Origin: Candidatus Binatia bacterium
Lineage (GTDB): Bacteria > Desulfobacterota > Binatia > UBA9968
Assembly (NCBI GenBank): GCA_036504975.1
Contig: DASXUF010000004.1
Coordinates: 1 to 48,908, forward strand
DNA: 48,908 bases
Reading direction: 5' to 3'
The notes under the pieces were generated by a model. The model had not been told where the DNA came from. It did no database searches and was given only the letters and a program-made list of their open reading frames with translations. Below are positions 17,185 through 26,224 of this stretch, piece after piece (position 1 is the first letter of the stretch; each line of letters begins with the position of its first letter). A program made the translations under genes and the position numbers.

Positions 17185-20100
17185 TCAACTCTCCGCAGCC
17201 GCCTCGACCTGCTTCGGCTGTCGAAGTCGCCCGCGCCCGAGAATCTGTCTCCGAGCAAGGTCTCGATCGTCCGCCAGATAGCTTTCCGCGAGGTAGCCCT
17301 GATCCAGGACCATCGGGATCATCAGCTCGGGCGCGCGGCTGCCGACATCCAGCAGCGTGTCGTAGCCGAGTCTCGCCGCGCCCACTCGAAACATCGCCCA
17401 ATAGAACTTCACATCGAACACGGTGTGCGCGGGCTTCTCCCAGTTCACGATTCGGGTCGCAAGCTCCCGCTGCCGGTTGAATTCGGCCTGATCGCGCCGC
17501 TTCGGGACGGGCAGCAACACGGTGAAGCGGTGGGCGGCGGCTTGCATCCGTACCACGACGCTCTCGAACCGGTACCAATCGGCAACCGCAGCCTCGTGCA
17601 ACGGCAACTCGTCGAACAGCGAGATGTCGTCAAACCCGGTCCAATGGGTGCCGTAAGCGTCGTTCAGCGCGCCAACCGTTCGGTAGCGGCGCGCAAGAAA
17701 ATCCTGCCAGCGTGCGCGCATCACCGACGCGGACGTGCCGGCGGTCGCGCGCCGGAATTCGTCCCAGTCTTCGCGCGGCGCCCCTTGCGTGGGTGCATCG
17801 TACGGCAGCGGCGCATTTTCAAGCTCGACCCGCGCGATGTCGCCGTAACGGCCGGCCAGAAAATCGCGCCAGAGACTTCGCTCCCCACCGAGCGACTGCG
17901 GGACGAAGCCCAGCTCTTGCGTTGCAAAGTCGCGCCAAGCGGCGCTCTTCTCGGCGACAAACGCGTTCCAGTCCGCCAGTGCGGCGCTCGCGGGAGGGAG
18001 GCTTTCCGCCGGTGTCACCGCGGCAAAATCGGTAAATTTTGTCGCGTGCGCTTCGTTGACCTCCGCGATCGTCGGGTAGCGCTTTTTCAAGAAGGCCCGC
18101 CACAACACGGCATCGTTCGACTCCGCGACCGGAGTTTGCGCCGCAGAGCTCGACCCGGTGAGCTGCTGCCAAACGGGATGGCGCAGCGAAAACGCAACGA
18201 CCGACGGAAGGCCGTCCGCCGAAAAACGCGCGCGCAAGAACTCGGCGTAGCGGCGATATAAATCGGACCTGCCGTTTTGCGGCCGCCATCCGGCGCTCCG
18301 GCTGACCTGCGCGAGACCGAGGCCCGCGCTCGCCTCCATCATCGTCGAATCGCCGAGCGCGATGCCGGGGGTGCGGCGCGCGCGGTAATTCTCGACGATG
18401 CGAATCGTGTCGTGCCGCCGATTGAAGGTCCGCTGAACGTCGAAGACGCTTTCGTCGGCGCACCGTTCGAGCGCCAATCTCAAAGCGGCTTTCAAACCGT
18501 GGATCGTGCCCCGGTACTGGAAAAAATCCACCGCGTGACGGATAAACAAACGACGCTTGGCGTCGTCCCACGACGGATCGAGCGTGACTCCGAACCAACC
18601 CGCGAGCCATTCCAGGTATTCGCGCGGAACGCTGCGAACGTCGAACAGCGTTTCCGCCGCTGCGATCTTGTCTTCGATCGCGGTATAGAACCCTTCGATG
18701 TTGGCGAGAAAACGATCCAGGAAAGAAGCCGACTGCCCCTCCTCGCGATAGACCGCCGGCAGATAGTGCGCGAGATAAGAGAAGCGCGGATAGTAGATCC
18801 GCATGGCGCGCAGTCGCGGCGTCGTCCTTCCATTGCCGCTGAGCCTCAGCTTGACTTGGATGAACCGGCCGCGCGCATGCTGCAAAAGCAACTCCCAGGT
18901 CGCGTAATCCGCCGTCGAAGCGCCGGCCGACGGGCCGCCCTTTGGAGCAAAGGGTTGCTCGGAGCCGTCGCCGCGCCGGTACGGCCTCGGCTCGGGGCGC
19001 CATTCGGCGAACGCGACCTCCCTCTTCTCGTTGGCCGCGCGGCTCCAAACTTCGACACCCGTCTCAGGCGGGATGCAGGCGTCCAACATCAGGCGATGCC
19101 ACCGGCAATCCGGTTCCCCGCCGTCGAGCTTTCTCGTCTCGAGCGTCGCGTTGAGTTGGTACCGCGGCCGCGGTTGCTCGACCAGCGGAATCCACCGATC
19201 GTCGAAATCGTAATAGGCCTGGTCACCCGCTGCGACCAAACCTTTGCCTCCAAACAACCGCATAGGAAAGTAAGCAGGCCGCGGATCAAGCTTGAGCTGA
19301 CCGCCTTCCCGCGAAACGTTGAACGCGAAGGTCTGATTGCCCTGCTCTTCGACTACGTACAGAGCGCCGAAGAGCTCGCCATCCCGCGATGGTTGCTTCG
19401 ACACGAAGGCGAAGTCGTGGCCGATCAGCGTGAACTTCCACCGGGCATGTTGCAAAAACAATGATTCGAAGGTAGCGGTTGCTTCATCGCCGATCGTTGT
19501 CCTAACAAGTTCTAAGAATTTTTTCCCTCCGGCAACCTTCCGCCCTTGTATACTTTTCAGGCCTTGCACGACGTCATGAGGAACGCTATTGGCCGTCAAA
19601 GCCGCTAAAGTTTTTTTGGTTACTACGAAACTTGCCTCTGACGAATCCTCTTTTTCGATCAAATCACACATTGCCTCGGTCGAGACCGGACCGCTCAGTT
19701 GCGTGGTAAAATCGAAGTGATAGATCGAAGAGAATCCGTTGCTCCCATTGCGGTCGAGGATCAACACCGTCCCATCGGGCAGCGCCTCGATGGCGATCGC
19801 GTCGAGGGCGGCGAGCGGGGAGGCGGCTTCGAGCGTGACGCCCTGCGCGGAAACTTGGCGCGGCGCTTTCCGCGGCTCACCGCCCGTCAAAGGCTGAAAC
19901 AGGTCGCGCTCCATTTCAGCGAGGGCTTCGGCCGACGCGTTACCCATTTCAACGTTGAAACGCCTGTCGAGCGCCCAGTACCGGGGCGTCTTCGCGGGGT
20001 TGTTCGGATCGCGGTCGAGTAACCAAACTCCGCCGCCCGGCCGGGCCGCAAAATCAAACGGCGTGAATCCGACCTCTTCCGGCCACAACATCTGGAGCGG

Positions 20101-20679
20101 TCCCCCGCCAGCATGCAGGTCGAAGATCAACAGCCCGGAAGGTTTCAGGACTCCGGCGACCAGATAGTGATCTTCGGTGACCGCAAGCCCTCTAAACCGC
20201 AAGGCCGATAGCTTCGGCGCAGGTTCTGCGGGACTGAACGCCCCGAACTCGAACTCCGATTCGGACGGCGCGCAATCGACGGCCGACCAAAAATGCGAAG
20301 TCGTTCCGGTTCCCGCCGAATTGACCAGAATCTCCTCTTCGCTCTCTGCGATCCAGTACCAGTTGCCGTAGCGGTCGCGGTCTGAGCCTCGTCGATCGCT
20401 TAATTCGGGAGGTCTGTCTTTGGGAGCAGGTGCAAACTGAAACAACCGCGTCGCGAGCGTCAGCTCGTCGCGCTCGGAGTCCCAACGCAACCCCGCGACA
20501 TCGGCGTCTTCGTCCGGTTGCTCTCGCATTTGGGCGTCTTTGGCCCGCGACTCCCAAATCTGAGCGAGTGACCGCAGCGGTCGCGAAGTTTGACGCGCCC
20601 ATTCGCCCGCGCCGGGCTTCGCGCTGCTCCAGTCGCCCCTGCCCAACAGCAGGTGAAATTTTGTCCCATTCGCATCCAT
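17185..20679 (-). CDS. large baseplate protein with gpI-like tail domain (Pvc12-like), beta-propeller-like N-terminus and C-terminal repeats
   Basis: 1164 residues. The N-terminal ~400 residues have repeated strand patterns typical of a beta-propeller (LRFRGLAVTEDHYLVAG, RPGGGVWLLDRD, LPDGTVLILDRNG). Residues about 633-735 match the phage tail protein I / TIGR02242 type domain: YLPAVYRE, SFLDRFLANIEGFYTAIEDK, YLEWLAGWFGVTLD and RGTIHGLKAALRLALE. From about 800 to 1040 the segment W-x-x-F-L-x-x-R-Y recurs (YAEFLRARF, LWRAFLKKRY, LWRDFLAGRY, RWQDFLARRY), often followed by LN-x-A and a DW-x-x-F. In eCIS this position is the wedge protein that links the gpJ-like ring to fibres. The tandem repeat block is unusual in length. 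It follows the gpJ-like gene by 6 bases. Confidence 0.8.
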   Translation of the reverse strand: MDANGTKFHLLLGRGDWSSAKPGAGEWARQTSRPLRSLAQIWESRAKDAQMREQPDEDADVAGLRWDSERDELTLATRLFQFAPAPKDRPPELSDRRGSDRDRYGNWYWIAESEEEILVNSAGTGTTSHFWSAVDCAPSESEFEFGAFSPAEPAPKLSALRFRGLAVTEDHYLVAGVLKPSGLLIFDLHAGGGPLQMLWPEEVGFTPFDFAARPGGGVWLLDRDPNNPAKTPRYWALDRRFNVEMGNASAEALAEMERDLFQPLTGGEPRKAPRQVSAQGVTLEAASPLAALDAIAIEALPDGTVLILDRNGSNGFSSIYHFDFTTQLSGPVSTEAMCDLIEKEDSSEASFVVTKKTLAALTANSVPHDVVQGLKSIQGRKVAGGKKFLELVRTTIGDEATATFESLFLQHARWKFTLIGHDFAFVSKQPSRDGELFGALYVVEEQGNQTFAFNVSREGGQLKLDPRPAYFPMRLFGGKGLVAAGDQAYYDFDDRWIPLVEQPRPRYQLNATLETRKLDGGEPDCRWHRLMLDACIPPETGVEVWSRAANEKREVAFAEWRPEPRPYRRGDGSEQPFAPKGGPSAGASTADYATWELLLQHARGRFIQVKLRLSGNGRTTPRLRAMRIYYPRFSYLAHYLPAVYREEGQSASFLDRFLANIEGFYTAIEDKIAAAETLFDVRSVPREYLEWLAGWFGVTLDPSWDDAKRRLFIRHAVDFFQYRGTIHGLKAALRLALERCADESVFDVQRTFNRRHDTIRIVENYRARRTPGIALGDSTMMEASAGLGLAQVSRSAGWRPQNGRSDLYRRYAEFLRARFSADGLPSVVAFSLRHPVWQQLTGSSSAAQTPVAESNDAVLWRAFLKKRYPTIAEVNEAHATKFTDFAAVTPAESLPPASAALADWNAFVAEKSAAWRDFATQELGFVPQSLGGERSLWRDFLAGRYGDIARVELENAPLPYDAPTQGAPREDWDEFRRATAGTSASVMRARWQDFLARRYRTVGALNDAYGTHWTGFDDISLFDELPLHEAAVADWYRFESVVVRMQAAAHRFTVLLPVPKRRDQAEFNRQRELATRIVNWEKPAHTVFDVKFYWAMFRVGAARLGYDTLLDVGSRAPELMIPMVLDQGYLAESYLADDRDLARRQILGRGRLRQPKQVEAAAES

Positions 20680-20685
20680 CTCTAC

Positions 20686-22998
20686 CTACTTGCACTCCTC
20701 CGGGATGACCGGCACGGGAACCAGCGTCGGAGCGCCCGGCGTCTTTCCGCCGCCAGACCTGCCGCGCAACTCATCGAGCGAAGACGGTGCGCCGATACCG
20801 ACCGAGATTCCGGCTACTCGCGGAAGCTGGAGACCCTTGATGTCCATATAGTCCTTCGCCCCTTCCAGACCTTCAGCCAGCAATACTTCATTGACGAATG
20901 ACACTCCGGGCACTGCGCTCGCCTTTGCCATCAACTCGAGTTTCACGACCGGCTTGCCCAGCGGCCATCCTCGATCGACTTCGCCCGACTGATCCGCCGG
21001 TGATTCCGGACCGCCCTCGAGCGGCGACAGGAATTTGAGAAGTCTGCTCTTCACCGCCTCACGCACCTCCGCCGTGCTTCGACCCGACTCGACGTTGATT
21101 CCGACGGATATCCAGACCTGCTTGTAGTCCGGTCCGCGCAAGAACACCTCCGTCGTCACCAGCCTGCGGGAATCGAGATAGGCGCAAACGGCGTCCAGGA
21201 AATTCCGATTCGGCATCGGCGCGTCGGGCTGTGCCGGGTCGTATTTGGGAACGATCATCAACGTAACCGCGCCCGGCGCGTCGCCCGCCGCGCTCGAGCC
21301 GAGCTCGGGGCTGAACGCCGGCAAAACGTCGACTCGTCCGATCTCAACGCCGGGCGTTCGGCGTGTGATCGTTTTAAAGTCGGCGGCGCTCACCAGACGA
21401 TCGCGATGCTTGAGGGTGCGCGCGATCTGCTTTTCACCTTCCGTTACGGTTTCCGCTTCAGCGCCGCCCCAGGTCGAAACCGGATTGGCCACCTTGAAGC
21501 CCGCGGGCAGAACCGGACTGCTATTGATCGAACCTGCGTTGACGTTGCCGGCGCGCCCCACGGCGTAGTCGTAGTCCACGCTGATCTTCGCGCCGCGCGG
21601 AGGTCTTGCGCCATGCTGCCCGTCGCCGAACTTGATCTCGCCCGATTCCGCGTTCACCGTGAAAACCTTCACCGACTCTTTGGCCGCGGCGTATCGGCCG
21701 GGCGGGTTGCGCAAATCCGGCACCGGCACCTCCGGACCTGCACTCAGGAGGTCCTCGACCCCCGACCATTCCTCCGTGTCGGGCTTGCTTCCCGCGGCAG
21801 CCGGCAATGTGACGAAGACCCTGATCGATCTGGGTATGACCGGTATCTTCGAAAGCACGGCCGATTGATCAGGCGCGCCGGTCCCAGCGGGCAACAATTC
21901 ATTCGCTACATGCGCGCGCTGGGAGACAAAGACCGAGTTGATCCCCGCCCACAGGAGATTCACCTGAGCGGCCGCCGACGCTTGAACCCGCAGCCACGTG
22001 ATCAATCGGTCGCTTAGGTTTGAGTCGTCGATCGCGGGGGGGAAATTCATCACGCCTGATTCCAGGGGATCGAGATTGTCCCACAGCTTAAGCTCGCCCG
22101 CCGGCGGCAGCGTGATTTGAGCCGTGCCGGGCTCGGCCAGCAGGTTGCCGCTTGCGACGGCGTCGAGCGGCCGATAGCGCGGCACGCGCTCGCTCTCTAA
22201 GCTCGAAAGCGTTTCGCCGATGGGCATCTCGTACTTCAACAGCGGGTCGCCTTCGGGATTGGCGCGCCCCGCGGGCTTTAATACGCGGGCGGCATCGTCG
22301 AGCGCCGGAACGACGCCGAGCGTCAGCGTCTTTCCCCCGATCGCCGCGCGCACCCGCTCTCGAAGCTTCTCGCGCTCCTCTTCCGTGTTCGCGGCGGGCT
22401 TGTCGCTTTCACGCGCGAGCAACGCGATCCAAAGCGAGCCGTCGATGCTTTGGCGCCCGAGGTCGAGCGCCGCCCCTCCCGCGAGCGGGAACGTCGCCGT
22501 CTCGTAAAGCTGCGCGGTCGCGGACAATTGCGGCTTCAGGAACGACGCATAGAGCTGCTTGTAATAGTCGCGCAGCTCGCCGGACGGCTGCTCCAGCTCG
22601 CGCTTGTAGAAAAGCTTCGCTTCGATCGGCAGGACATCGAGCCCTTGCAGCGTCCGAAACGGGACCTGGCCCGCTCGCACTTCGAGGTCCCGGCTGAGGG
22701 TCACGGTCTCGAGCGGGCCGCGCTCGTTGACGAAGGTGACGAGACCTCTGGCGCTCGACGCCGGCTGCAGCCCGATGCCGAGCAGTTGAAGAAACTTCCG
22801 GCGATTACGCTCGGGGATCTGATTGCTGCGATACAGCAGGTTCTCCGTCAGGAACGCGAAGACTTCGATCAGAGTGACGCCCGGATCGCTCTTGTTAAAG
22901 TTGGTCCATTCCGGCGTGTGGACCGGTATCCGCGCGAGCGCTTCATCCAGAAGCTCCTGGTATCTGCGATCATCCAGAGTCGGAACCGTGACCGGCAT
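20686..22998 (-). CDS. gpJ-like baseplate wedge protein (Pvc11-like)
   Basis: 770 residues. The N-terminus is diagnostic of putative baseplate assembly proteins of contractile systems: LDDRRYQELLDEALARIPVH, then WTNFNKSDPGVTLIEVFAFLTENLLYRSNQIPE. The middle contains the gpJ/T4 gp6-like core with KIPVIPRSIRVFVTLP, EIKFGDGQHGARPPRGA and VDYDYAVGRAGNVNAGSI. The C-terminal part has LDAVCAYLDSRRLVTTEVF and VSVGINVESGRSTAEV. It would form the inner wedge ring of the baseplate together with the gp25-like protein encoded 10 bases upstream. Length and order (gp25, gpJ, gpI) are as in other eCIS loci. A Pro/Gly-rich tail follows the conserved part. Confidence 0.9.
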   Translation of the reverse strand: MPVTVPTLDDRRYQELLDEALARIPVHTPEWTNFNKSDPGVTLIEVFAFLTENLLYRSNQIPERNRRKFLQLLGIGLQPASSARGLVTFVNERGPLETVTLSRDLEVRAGQVPFRTLQGLDVLPIEAKLFYKRELEQPSGELRDYYKQLYASFLKPQLSATAQLYETATFPLAGGAALDLGRQSIDGSLWIALLARESDKPAANTEEEREKLRERVRAAIGGKTLTLGVVPALDDAARVLKPAGRANPEGDPLLKYEMPIGETLSSLESERVPRYRPLDAVASGNLLAEPGTAQITLPPAGELKLWDNLDPLESGVMNFPPAIDDSNLSDRLITWLRVQASAAAQVNLLWAGINSVFVSQRAHVANELLPAGTGAPDQSAVLSKIPVIPRSIRVFVTLPAAAGSKPDTEEWSGVEDLLSAGPEVPVPDLRNPPGRYAAAKESVKVFTVNAESGEIKFGDGQHGARPPRGAKISVDYDYAVGRAGNVNAGSINSSPVLPAGFKVANPVSTWGGAEAETVTEGEKQIARTLKHRDRLVSAADFKTITRRTPGVEIGRVDVLPAFSPELGSSAAGDAPGAVTLMIVPKYDPAQPDAPMPNRNFLDAVCAYLDSRRLVTTEVFLRGPDYKQVWISVGINVESGRSTAEVREAVKSRLLKFLSPLEGGPESPADQSGEVDRGWPLGKPVVKLELMAKASAVPGVSFVNEVLLAEGLEGAKDYMDIKGLQLPRVAGISVGIGAPSSLDELRGRSGGGKTPGAPTLVPVPVIPEECK

Positions 22999-23008
22999 TC
23001 AGCACCTT

Positions 23009-23404
23009 TTAGCCTGCGAGCGCGACATTCAAACCGACGCGCTGTCGCTCGCCGGTCGCCACCAGCTTGTAGGTGATCGTAGCGACCGCGGACTGGGGAT
23101 CGGCCGCGTCGGGCTCGACGCTCACGGACTCGACGCGTATGCGGGGCTCCCACTGCTCGAGCGACTTCTGCATCTGGTCCGCGATCAGGTGGCGCGTCGT
23201 CACCGTATTCGGCTCAAATAAGAACCTGGATAAGCTTCCGCCGAAATCCGGCAAGCGCAGCCGCTCGCGGCGCTCGGTCATCAGAATGACTCGAATCGTC
23301 TCGCGCACGTTCTGCTCGCCTTCCGACCAAGCCACGCGGCCGTCGGCGCCTACACGCGGCGGAAAGCTTATCCCTCTTCCGAACAAACGACCTTGATCGA
23401 TCAT
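23009..23404 (-). CDS. gp25-like baseplate wedge protein (Pvc9-like)
   Basis: 131 residues, ATG 23404 overlapping the upstream stop by four bases (ATGA). It has the GPW/gp25 signature: NVRETIRVILMTERRERLRLP, DFGGSL, FLFEPN, a helix with IADQMQKSLEQWEPRIRV, and a C-terminal beta sheet. In T4 and eCIS, gp25 sits at the junction of baseplate and sheath and nucleates sheath polymerisation. The family was once called lysozyme-like, but it has no enzymatic role in these particles. The length is usual. Confidence 0.9.
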   Translation of the reverse strand: MIDQGRLFGRGISFPPRVGADGRVAWSEGEQNVRETIRVILMTERRERLRLPDFGGSLSRFLFEPNTVTTRHLIADQMQKSLEQWEPRIRVESVSVEPDAADPQSAVATITYKLVATGERQRVGLNVALAG

Positions 23405-25494
23405 GACTTCTTCGCCTTAAATCCCGGCAGCGGAAAACACATAATGAAATAAGGGATCCAGCGAAAGATGATGTCCAGCAGGTTCACGATGATCAGCAGG
23501 AGGATCAGCGCGCATATCGTGATGATCGGAATCGACAGCGAGCAGATCATCCCGACCTGGAGGCTTGCATCTTTCGGGTCCTTGCACGGACCTTTGTCCG
23601 GAACCGACAGATCTTTATGCAGCGGCCACGGAAGCACGGAACGCACCAGGTCCCCCAGCGTCAGGCCTTTCACGCGATCGATCTGGCCGCAGAGCATGTC
23701 CGAGATCAGGAAGGCCGCTTTCTTGTCGAACTTCCTCAAACCCGCCGGCGAAGTATCAACCGGCAGCGCGATTCGGATCGGGCGAGCGGGCGCATCCGGA
23801 TCGAAAAAGCCCGCCATTTGAAACGGCCGCGTGGGCGCGCTGACGATGCCGGGCTCCAAGGGTCCGCAGTTGGGCCGCTCGAAGACGCAGCGCATGACGA
23901 ACCATCCCTCACGCAGGTCGAGCGGAGTCTCCGCCCCAATCGCCGGCGCAGGCATCGGTTGATCAGGCAGAGGAGGCAACGCAGCTTGAATCAGGTCGGA
24001 AAGATGATCGATGCGTCCCAAGGCGGCCTTGAGCGGGTCCGGATCCTCCGGGCCGGGCGCGGGCGGCGGAAACGGCCCGACGAACGACGTGTCTGTGGGC
24101 GCGCCCACATCCGCGAGCGGAAATAGAAAAGGGGCCCAGACGCTCGCCGCGTTTGACGCCGAACGGTTATAAGGGGCGGTTACCTTATCGAGCTTGTCTT
24201 CGAGCGCGGCGGCGGAAGATTCATCGAGCGATGACCCGCCGAGCATCCGCAACAGCGCCTCTGCCAGCGACTGCGGAATCGTCGCGGGGTTTTGATAAGG
24301 AGTGCCTATTCTCAAATCCGAAATCAAGTTCGTCCCGAGCCGGGCACGGTTCAAGGCATCGATCAGCGGCAGCTGCTCAGGACGCGGAGAGGCGCGTCCC
24401 GCAAGCGCTTGAACGATTTCTGGAAGGTGTTCTTTGAGGAGCTTGGCGAAATCCAGAATGATGTACCACGAGACGGTTTGGATCTGCTCGCGCGCCGCCT
24501 TGAGCGATGTCCGTTTAGCGTCGGGCGGCAGCGGCTCATCTTTGGAAGGAAACTCGGCCGAGGCGGGCGGGCTCTGCATTTGCCGCGCGGCGGCGGCGCG
24601 CTCGATCAGCCGCTTCCAAGGTTCGGTGACCTGCGTCCAGACCAGTGACATTCTCGGGTCATTTTTTTTCGCCGCATCGCTGGATGGGCCAGCGGACTGC
24701 GGGTCGCCCGCCGGACGCCGCGGCGCTCCCATGTAGCCTTCTCGCCTGCCGACCGGCACCAGCCCGGCAAACAATCTTCTCTTCCGTTCGTCGTCCTCGG
24801 TGAAGCTCACCGGGAAAAGCGGCAGCCGCTCCTCGCCCGGCAGCACGACGGCTGGAGCCGCGCCCGGGACCTTTTCGAGCTTTTGCCAGCCGGCGCCCGC
24901 AGGGGACCCGACCATGGCGTACTCGTCCCACGCGCTGGGATCGACATCCGGAAGGTCCGTACGCGGGTCCGGCAGCTCCGATGGAAGCAATCGCCGGATC
25001 ACGAAGTTCACTTTCTCGTTCTTTCCGGCGTCCAACGCTCGATCGGGGAAACCGACGACGCCGCAAACCAAACAGGCGCTGACGAGATAGTAGCGCTGAT
25101 GCGCAGGTTGATAGAGCTTGAGCGGCGCGGCTCTTCGCGTCTCGCCATTGGACACAGCGCCAAGCAAGGACGATCGGTTGCGCGCGCGTTCCGCCGCCCG
25201 CCTGACGCGATCGAGCTTGCGCGCGAAACTCGATCGCGGCTCGGTAAGAGACAGCAATCCGGTTGCCTCGCGTGTCTCCAACGGACCGCGCCACGTTTCT
25301 TTGATCGCGACCAGATCCCGCAGCTTGTCGGAATCGGTCTCCACGATCTTCAAGAAATCTTCCATAAAAGAATCCGCGGCAAAGCGCAGAATAGCCGGCT
25401 CGCGCATCTTGCCTTGCGCGGCGAACCCCTCGAACGCCGTGGCCTCGAGCCACAGAGGAGACGGGGCCGCCCATTGAACCGGGTGCTCGATCAT
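23401..25494 (-). CDS. uncharacterised eCIS protein with C-terminal membrane-type helix, 697 aa
   Basis: 697 residues. The N-terminal half has a helical, charged region (MREPAILRFAADSFMEDFLKI, ETWRGPLE) and a conserved-looking YYLVSACLVCGVVGFPD near residue 140. A Pro-rich stretch lies at about 470-500. The C-terminal 180 residues carry GWFVMRCVFERPNCGPL, FQMAGFFDPDAPARPIRI, GLRKFDKKAAFLISDMLC, and end in a strongly hydrophobic segment (IPIITICALILLLIIVNLLD) followed by FRWIPYFIMCFPLPGFKAKKS. This tail is a likely transmembrane or membrane-associated anchor. It lies in a gap where many loci encode PAAR or extra hub proteins. I recall similar proteins in other eCIS loci, but none has a known role. 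Anchoring of the particle or closing of the needle tip are possibilities. Confidence 0.65.
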   Translation of the reverse strand: MIEHPVQWAAPSPLWLEATAFEGFAAQGKMREPAILRFAADSFMEDFLKIVETDSDKLRDLVAIKETWRGPLETREATGLLSLTEPRSSFARKLDRVRRAAERARNRSSLLGAVSNGETRRAAPLKLYQPAHQRYYLVSACLVCGVVGFPDRALDAGKNEKVNFVIRRLLPSELPDPRTDLPDVDPSAWDEYAMVGSPAGAGWQKLEKVPGAAPAVVLPGEERLPLFPVSFTEDDERKRRLFAGLVPVGRREGYMGAPRRPAGDPQSAGPSSDAAKKNDPRMSLVWTQVTEPWKRLIERAAAARQMQSPPASAEFPSKDEPLPPDAKRTSLKAAREQIQTVSWYIILDFAKLLKEHLPEIVQALAGRASPRPEQLPLIDALNRARLGTNLISDLRIGTPYQNPATIPQSLAEALLRMLGGSSLDESSAAALEDKLDKVTAPYNRSASNAASVWAPFLFPLADVGAPTDTSFVGPFPPPAPGPEDPDPLKAALGRIDHLSDLIQAALPPLPDQPMPAPAIGAETPLDLREGWFVMRCVFERPNCGPLEPGIVSAPTRPFQMAGFFDPDAPARPIRIALPVDTSPAGLRKFDKKAAFLISDMLCGQIDRVKGLTLGDLVRSVLPWPLHKDLSVPDKGPCKDPKDASLQVGMICSLSIPIITICALILLLIIVNLLDIIFRWIPYFIMCFPLPGFKAKKS

Positions 25495-25498
25495 CGCG

Positions 25499-26215
25499 TC
25501 ACCAGATGTTTCCCGCGCCGGGCGTGTAAGAGGCGCTGATTACGCTGTTGCTGATTACGGTGTCGGCCTGCACGACGCCGCTGAACTTCGACATGCCGGC
25601 ATCGACGGTGACCATCCCCGCGGATATGGCCACCTGACTCGCGTTGATGGTGACCTTGGCCGAGGCATTGACGGTGATGCCGCTGGTTTCGAGTTTCACG
25701 GAATTGCCGTTGCTGTCGACGATCTCTACAGAGCCGGGCCCGTCTTTCATCGTCATCTTCTGACCCCCGGGAGTCTCGAGGATCAGCTTTTCCTGGCCGT
25801 CGGTGTCGTCGAGCGTTACCTTCACTCCATTGCGCGAGCGGATCACTTTTTTGTAATTCTTGCCCGCGCCATCCATCGATTCCGGCGGGGAATCGGTCCC
25901 ATTCCAAAGCCCGCCGAGGACGTATGGCCGGCGCGCGTCGCCGCTCTCGAACATGACCAGTACCTCATCGCCGATGTCGGGAATGAACCAGCTCCCGCGA
26001 TTGTTTCCTCCCATCAGCGTCGCCATCCGCGCCCAAGCCTCGTAGCGCCCGCCGCCGGTGTCGGGCGACCACGGCAACGTCACCTTGACCCGCCCCTGCC
26101 CGTCAGGGTCGTTGACGTCGCTGACGAGCGCCGGGTAAACACCGTACCAGCGCCCGCCGAGCCCGGCGGGCACTCTCGAATCGACGATGGTTTCGATATG
26201 GACCGTTTCCAGCAC
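25499..26215 (-). CDS. gp5/gpV-like central spike protein
   Basis: 238 residues, GTG start at 26215. The first ~95 residues are an OB-fold like that of VgrG, gp5 or gpV: YGVYPALVSDVNDPDGQGRV, LPWSPDTGGGRYEAWAR, GSWFIPDIGDEVLVMFE and RRPYVLGGLWNG. Residues from about 130 to 215 form short repeating strands (KLILETPGGQKMTMKD, VEIVDSNGNSVKLE, ITVNASAKVTINA) typical of a trimeric beta-helix needle. No PAAR-like tip follows. In PVC and Afp the spike is fused to the hub in one gene (Pvc8); here it is a separate gene 9 bases after the hub gene. Confidence 0.85.
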   Translation of the reverse strand: MLETVHIETIVDSRVPAGLGGRWYGVYPALVSDVNDPDGQGRVKVTLPWSPDTGGGRYEAWARMATLMGGNNRGSWFIPDIGDEVLVMFESGDARRPYVLGGLWNGTDSPPESMDGAGKNYKKVIRSRNGVKVTLDDTDGQEKLILETPGGQKMTMKDGPGSVEIVDSNGNSVKLETSGITVNASAKVTINASQVAISAGMVTVDAGMSKFSGVVQADTVISNSVISASYTPGAGNIW

Positions 26216-26224
26216 GCGACTTCC

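Noticed and set aside
17819-19048. 409-codon minus-strand frame in a second register of the gpI-like gene
   Set aside because: Arg-rich alternative register with no motif; the 1164-residue frame carries the gpI domain.
23401-25494. 697-residue protein as a PAAR or VgrG-type effector
   Set aside because: No PAAR repeat, OB-fold or enzymatic motif is visible, only a C-terminal hydrophobic helix; left as unknown.
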